From positions 16,369-80,368 of the forward strand of contig JARVKI010000139.1 in NCBI GenBank assembly GCA_036674765.1: 64,000 nucleotides of DNA. Reading direction: 5' to 3'. Shown here one piece after another: positions 60,231 to 64,000 of this stretch. The number at the start of each line of letters is the position of its first letter. Within the stretch, counting starts at the first letter, position 1. This stretch comes from Seiridium cupressi (taxonomy: Eukaryota > Ascomycota > Sordariomycetes > Amphisphaeriales > Sporocadaceae). The position numbers were made by a program, and so were the translations under genes. Under the pieces are notes generated by a model that was given only the letters and a program-made list of their open reading frames with translations, was not told the DNA's origin and did not search any database.

Positions 60231-61505
60231 GATGGCTGCGTTCAACATTTTGGCGGGTGGCTTGGGACGCCAGACGCTGTATCATAGCCTGTCATGATTT
60301 TACCGGCGATTCTTTTGGCGTGAAACCGAGATAAAAATGGACTCGTCAGTGGCCATGTACCCGGCTTTTCCCTTGGTCTTGTCCCTTGAACCTTCCCTAA
60401 TCTCAACTAGTCGGGTAGTCCGCTGTGAGCTTAGCGTCCCCAACCGCACGTCCGACAGCTACAAGCGCAATCTGAGATTACCATCGAGAAATAATTTCTC
60501 GATATTATCGAGTAACAGGCCGCTAGCGTAGTTCGAATATCGAGTAAGAATAACCTCGTTTCGTGAACCCATTGGGTCAAGTCTCTCTTGCGTTCGGTTC
60601 TGCAGTGCCATCATGATTCTCCATCTCCGCTGCTTCCGGCTCACGAGCTACCGAAAGCGTATCCACAGCGTTGTTGGGTCTCTGCCGTCGCAGCGGTCAG
60701 TACGAACTGCGCAGGCTTCTTAGCACGTAATGCGCGCGATGTGTCAACATTCACGCTCCAGACCCTGACTATTCGACGGCCACGACCAGGTTTTAGGTAA
60801 TGAGAGAGGTTATTCGCGGTCTAGAGAGAAGCATCACATTCTCTTTCGATGATGCCAGAGCGGCTGAATTGCCTTTCTTGGTACTGTGATGGGAGTGCAT
60901 CTCCAGGAATCTGCACGCGATAGCCAGCTGCCAGACTTGGCCATTGGCGAACGGTCTTGCGATGGCAGTGACTTCAACGAAGCCACGAGGGGGACATCGC
61001 CGACCACGACATGGTTTGGGCAAAGCCTGCGAATTTGAGACCGTTGCAGTAGTGCATGCGTCACGATAGTTGCGTTCACCTGTGATTCCGGATCGCCTGC
61101 CGAGAGGTAATCAGTTACGTGCATGGGACTACTCGGACTACGACAACTTCGCATGAGGATGTGAACGCCGGGTAAGACATACGCCTGCGGTCGAGGCGCC
61201 ATTTGCTATCTAAGAGCAAACTCCTTGTCGTTTCCTAGTCCTTTGGGATGTCACTATCGTATTTGCGGTGCTCATCTACGAAAAAAAGGCTCGGTACGTT
61301 TATCTTTACGGAAAACTGCGGCGCCTACCTAACTCTTGGTCTCTTGTCTCGGTATAGTATCCCAATAAAAACTGTCAAAAGTCTGCGCATAATAGGTCGA
61401 AGCCGTCCCTTCTTCCGTCACGCTCTCCTTCTTCAGCATAAGCTATTGTTTTCCTTCCTCGCCTAGCCTTCCCAAGTAGCGTTCGCTATCCCTGCGCCTT
61501 CCCTT
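60231..61505. other. Intergenic
   Basis: No gene recognised. Holds a perfect 21-bp palindrome at 60483-60503 (listed separately). Confidence 0.4.
60483..60503. promoter_or_regulatory. Perfect short palindrome, ATCGAGAAAT half-site
   Basis: Two 10-bp arms (ATCGAGAAAT and its complement) around a single A. Two direct copies of ATCGAGTAA follow within 50 bp (60507-60515 and about 60539-60547). It may be a dimeric factor site; no known consensus assigned. Confidence 0.5.
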
Positions 61506-62459
61506 TTACCTACCGTCAAAGTATCTCCGTGAGCCGGGCCTCTCCCATCTGGTAGCTGCATCAACGGCTCCTCTGTAATAGCCGTTTCGGTCTTCTACGC
61601 CTACGTTGACGATGGTGCGGGGCACAAGACGAGGTTCCCTCAGCGGCACCCAGTCAGTTGCTACATGAACCGATGGTCTGGCGATTCCATCCTGCCGGAG
61701 TTGTCGCTCTACGATGGTCGTATGCTGGGGATATGTACCATGCGCAGGTACGTGCGCTGGCTCCTGCCAATAGCCAGCAGTGGAGCTTGACGAGCCTGTG
61801 TAGTCGCTTTCGGAGGGGGCCTGGCTGCTACTTGAGGATTCTTCGGCTCTGCTTGGCTGGTAACGCACAACTGCTCGTCGGGAGTGGTAAGGTAGCGATT
61901 CACCGGTGTCCGACCCTACACTGCTGCTTTGGTGGTAGCGTACCAGTTGTCCCGGCGCATAGGAAGATATTGTGGTATCAGAGTCCCGATCAGAGCTACT
62001 CCTTGGGAGGTAGTGTACAAGTTCTCGGCCCGGGATGGGGGCTATCGTGCTACCGGAGCGCGAGCCATGGCTGCTTGGGGCGGTACTAGGGATAGTCCAA
62101 GGTTCAAAGTCATGGCTCGAGCTGAGGTATGATCCCGCGCTTGACCTGGAACGGCCGCCATAGGAAGAACTGGGTATGCCAAAGAAGCGCGGATCTTCAA
62201 TGCTAGGATAAGAGTCGGTATGTGACCGACCACTTGAAGAAGACGTGCTGCTTGCGGAGGAACTGGAGACGTCAAAATGCCTAAGGGAGTTACTAGCACG
62301 AGAGTTGCGGTGTGACCGAGTGCTGGACCCAGAAATGCTGCTCCGATCAGTATAACTACCTTGAGATGTACTGTTGCTGCTAGAGCTAGAGCTAGGGGGA
62401 CGTCTTGGACGCTGCTCTTTACGCTCCGAAGAGTCTCTGTCTCTAGTTCTGCGCGACAT
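61506..62459 (-). CDS. Serine-rich low-complexity hypothetical protein
   Basis: Single exon, 317 residues, ATG at 62459. The N-terminal about 100 residues are Arg/Ser-rich (RRTRDRDSSERKEQRPRRPP then Ser runs), resembling RS-like disordered segments. The middle has three spaced copies of a V-[HR]-Y motif: RELVHYLPRSS, GQLVRYHQSSS and RAVVRYQPSRA. The C-terminus is less biased (VATDWVPLREPRLVPRTIVNVG) and ends in an Arg-rich tail. No known domain. An unbroken frame of this length and a coherent composition argue for a real gene. Possibly nuclear or cell-periphery; function unknown. Confidence 0.7.
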   Translation of the reverse strand: MSRRTRDRDSSERKEQRPRRPPSSSSSSNSTSQGSYTDRSSISGSSTRSHRNSRASNSLRHFDVSSSSASSTSSSSGRSHTDSYPSIEDPRFFGIPSSSYGGRSRSSAGSYLSSSHDFEPWTIPSTAPSSHGSRSGSTIAPIPGRELVHYLPRSSSDRDSDTTISSYAPGQLVRYHQSSSVGSDTGESLPYHSRRAVVRYQPSRAEESSSSSQAPSESDYTGSSSSTAGYWQEPAHVPAHGTYPQHTTIVERQLRQDGIARPSVHVATDWVPLREPRLVPRTIVNVGVEDRNGYYRGAVDAATRWERPGSRRYFDGR

Positions 62460-62901
62460 GGTTTGGTTTTGACTGTGGTATTTCTGATGAGTGGGTATTG
62501 TAGTATGTATTTGAGGCTACACATGGCTGGCGAGAGGTTTTATATCTTTCGAACGAGACTCAGTCACTCACGCGTACAGGTTTGTGCCATTCTTGTTATC
62601 GCACGTGGATCAGGATACGTTGACGCGATTGTGATTTCGAGGTGGAGGCTGATTCACTCACGAAGCAATGATTGTTATCACGATTCACACTGGCAAGCAG
62701 TATCACGGGAAATCTTGATTAAAGCAAACCACCATGGCTTTAGTGAGAAAGTCGGTTGCTAGCCGAATGTTTGCGTATTCAGCCCTGCCAAGGTACACCA
62801 TCTGAGCCCGTCGAATGGCTTTCATGGTTAAGTATGTATTGCCTAGCTACGAATCCTGTCAGTATCATTGACTATATCTGATTGTATTTGATGCGGCGGA
62901 A
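62460..62901. other. Intergenic
   Basis: 442 bp upstream of the serine-rich gene. Nothing recognised. Confidence 0.35.
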
Positions 62902-63588
62902 TCACAAATTGTGTGGGATGTCTAAAATGCTGTTGAAGATGCCTGCTCTGACTTTGACCTCTGGAATGTAACGAAGAAAGTGATTCCAAAACTCCCTGCG
63001 TTCAAAAAAGTTGTTGAACTGCTCTGCGTGCCATCGGGTTTCCGGGCAACTGAACATGATTCTGATCTCATCCTGCCAGAAAGTATTGTCGAAAGTATAG
63101 TGGCGGAAAAAATCAAGCCATCTCTCATAGTCGTCATGTCTGCAGACGAAGAAAGTCAGGCGGGGCGCCCATGTCAGCACTCTCGCACGAATTTCGTATA
63201 GAAAATATGCTACATTTACACTGTCGATAACAAGCGTGTTTTTCTGAAACAGCTCAAATTCAGCCTCGCGGTGAATGGTTTTGTTCACCCGGAGTATTGC
63301 TGTGCATGAGCGGGGATCACCTACAACTATGTCGTCCTCACTCGCACAAAAAAGGCTCCGAAATTGGAAGAATGGACCCTTCGACTCTAGAGCCCCGTCG
63401 GGAATCTCCTCGATATCATCGTATCCAGGCTGGATCTCAAGAAATTCGCTGTCTATATCAGGGGGGCACCCAATCACTCGAGGCCATTCTCTAATGATGA
63501 TTGGCTTGGGCTTGGCGAGTAAGAGCTCGTAGATCATGCATCGCACTTCTGGAGGAAGCCTCATGAAACCTGGCTTGTCGGTGGCCAT
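62902..63588 (-). CDS. F-box/2EXR-like protein
   Basis: Single exon, 228 residues, ATG at 63588. The N-terminus (FMRLPPEVRCMIYELLL) is the F-box/2EXR-type opening helix common in large expanded families of Pezizomycotina. CTAILRVNKTIHREAEFELFQKNTLVI is the usual second conserved block in these proteins, followed by a variable C-terminus rich in Phe, Trp and Arg. F-box members recruit substrates to SCF ubiquitin ligases; 2EXR members have no established role. No ligand-binding repeats are present. Confidence 0.8.
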   Translation of the reverse strand: MATDKPGFMRLPPEVRCMIYELLLAKPKPIIIREWPRVIGCPPDIDSEFLEIQPGYDDIEEIPDGALESKGPFFQFRSLFCASEDDIVVGDPRSCTAILRVNKTIHREAEFELFQKNTLVIDSVNVAYFLYEIRARVLTWAPRLTFFVCRHDDYERWLDFFRHYTFDNTFWQDEIRIMFSCPETRWHAEQFNNFFERREFWNHFLRYIPEVKVRAGIFNSILDIPHNL

Positions 63589-63925
63589 TTATGCAACTGT
63601 CTTCAACTCGCACAGCTCAATGTGCAAGATGATCGTGCAATCCTGCGATGATATGGTGACGATGACGTAGTGCAGAGCAGCAGTCAGCTCACTAGGTCAT
63701 ATATGTACGATTGAGTACTCGGACCGAGTAAGATCTTAAGTAGCTATATATAAGATGAGTATATTTGTGTCCGTACAGATATCATTGTTGCACAACCCAT
63801 TGTTTACGGCTCAAGGACTGCAATATCGCGACCTTGGCGAGACATCCGGGGCGATTCGTTACTGAACTCTTGTATAATTTAATATTATTGTTTGAGTTCT
63901 TTGACTTCCTTTGTTTGAGAAAACT
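63589..63925. other. Intergenic, right edge
   Basis: Presumed promoter of the F-box-like gene, moderately AT-rich. No other feature. Confidence 0.35.

Positions 63926-64000
<75 letters not shown>
63926..64000. repeat. Poly-G run (75 G), probable sequencing artefact
   Basis: The window ends in 75 consecutive G. Runs like this are typical of no-signal cycles on two-colour Illumina instruments carried into an assembly, not of fungal DNA or telomeres (TTAGGG). Confidence 0.85.

Noticed and set aside
1..64000. CRISPR arrays, rRNA operons, LTR retrotransposons
   Set aside because: No regular spacer-repeat arrays, rRNA-like blocks or long direct terminal repeats were seen by eye; a eukaryotic contig is not expected to hold CRISPR.

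Overview
The window looks like a filamentous ascomycete (Pezizomycotina) nuclear contig. Genes lie on both strands with long spacers. Nearly every coding region is interrupted by short introns (46-90 nt; one of 134 nt, one of about 270 nt) with GT-AG borders and CTAAC/CTGAC-like branch points. The families are typical of moulds: a class I-type hydrophobin, a Zn2Cys6 regulator, a bZIP-DUF3425 regulator, a HET-NACHT-WD40 NLR-like protein, a nitrate reductase and a full-length ABCG transporter. I cannot name the genus. The last 75 bases are a pure G run, so the contig almost certainly ends in a sequencing or assembly artefact.

Layout. 1-9.9 kb: a five-exon cytochrome P450 (-) and a hydrophobin-like secreted protein (+) diverge; their shared spacer carries two related short elements with 28-bp terminal inverted repeats. 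Then come mitochondrial polyprenyl diphosphate synthase (COQ1 type, -) and, divergently, a Vma12/TMEM199-type V-ATPase assembly factor (+). 10-16.3 kb: a zinc-finger/PIP-box protein resembling the N-terminus of Eco1 cohesion acetyltransferase but lacking the acetyltransferase domain (+), a small membrane protein (+) and a Zn2Cys6/AT-hook transcription factor (-). 16.3-25.9 kb: about 9.6 kb with no gene I can support. 25.9-33.4 kb: a GNAT acetyltransferase (-), an APH-like phosphotransferase with a changed metal-binding residue (+) and a long nitrate reductase with an acidic N-terminal extension and two GC-AG introns (-).

34.8-42.4 kb: a relic of a STAND-protein N-terminus, then a HET-NACHT-WD40 gene with a +1 frameshift just after its Walker A motif and a second frame change near its end, then a DJ-1/PfpI (Hsp31-like) gene converging on it. 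43.4-51.4 kb: a full-size ABCG transporter (-) and an aquaporin with a long N-terminal extension (-). 53.7-59.4 kb: a short-chain dehydrogenase (-) divergent from a bZIP-DUF3425 regulator (+), then allantoinase (-), whose upstream region has GATA sites and a perfect TCGG-N6-CCGA site of the UaY type. 61.5-63.6 kb: a serine-rich low-complexity protein and an F-box/2EXR-like protein (both -).

There is no clear biosynthetic cluster. Two nitrogen-scavenging genes (nitrate reductase, allantoinase) are about 25 kb apart and not obviously linked. Gene models were built by hand: introns were accepted only when they joined recognisable protein frames with consistent phase and left a total CDS divisible by three. 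The NLR-like gene is the exception: it cannot be read through without a frame change.
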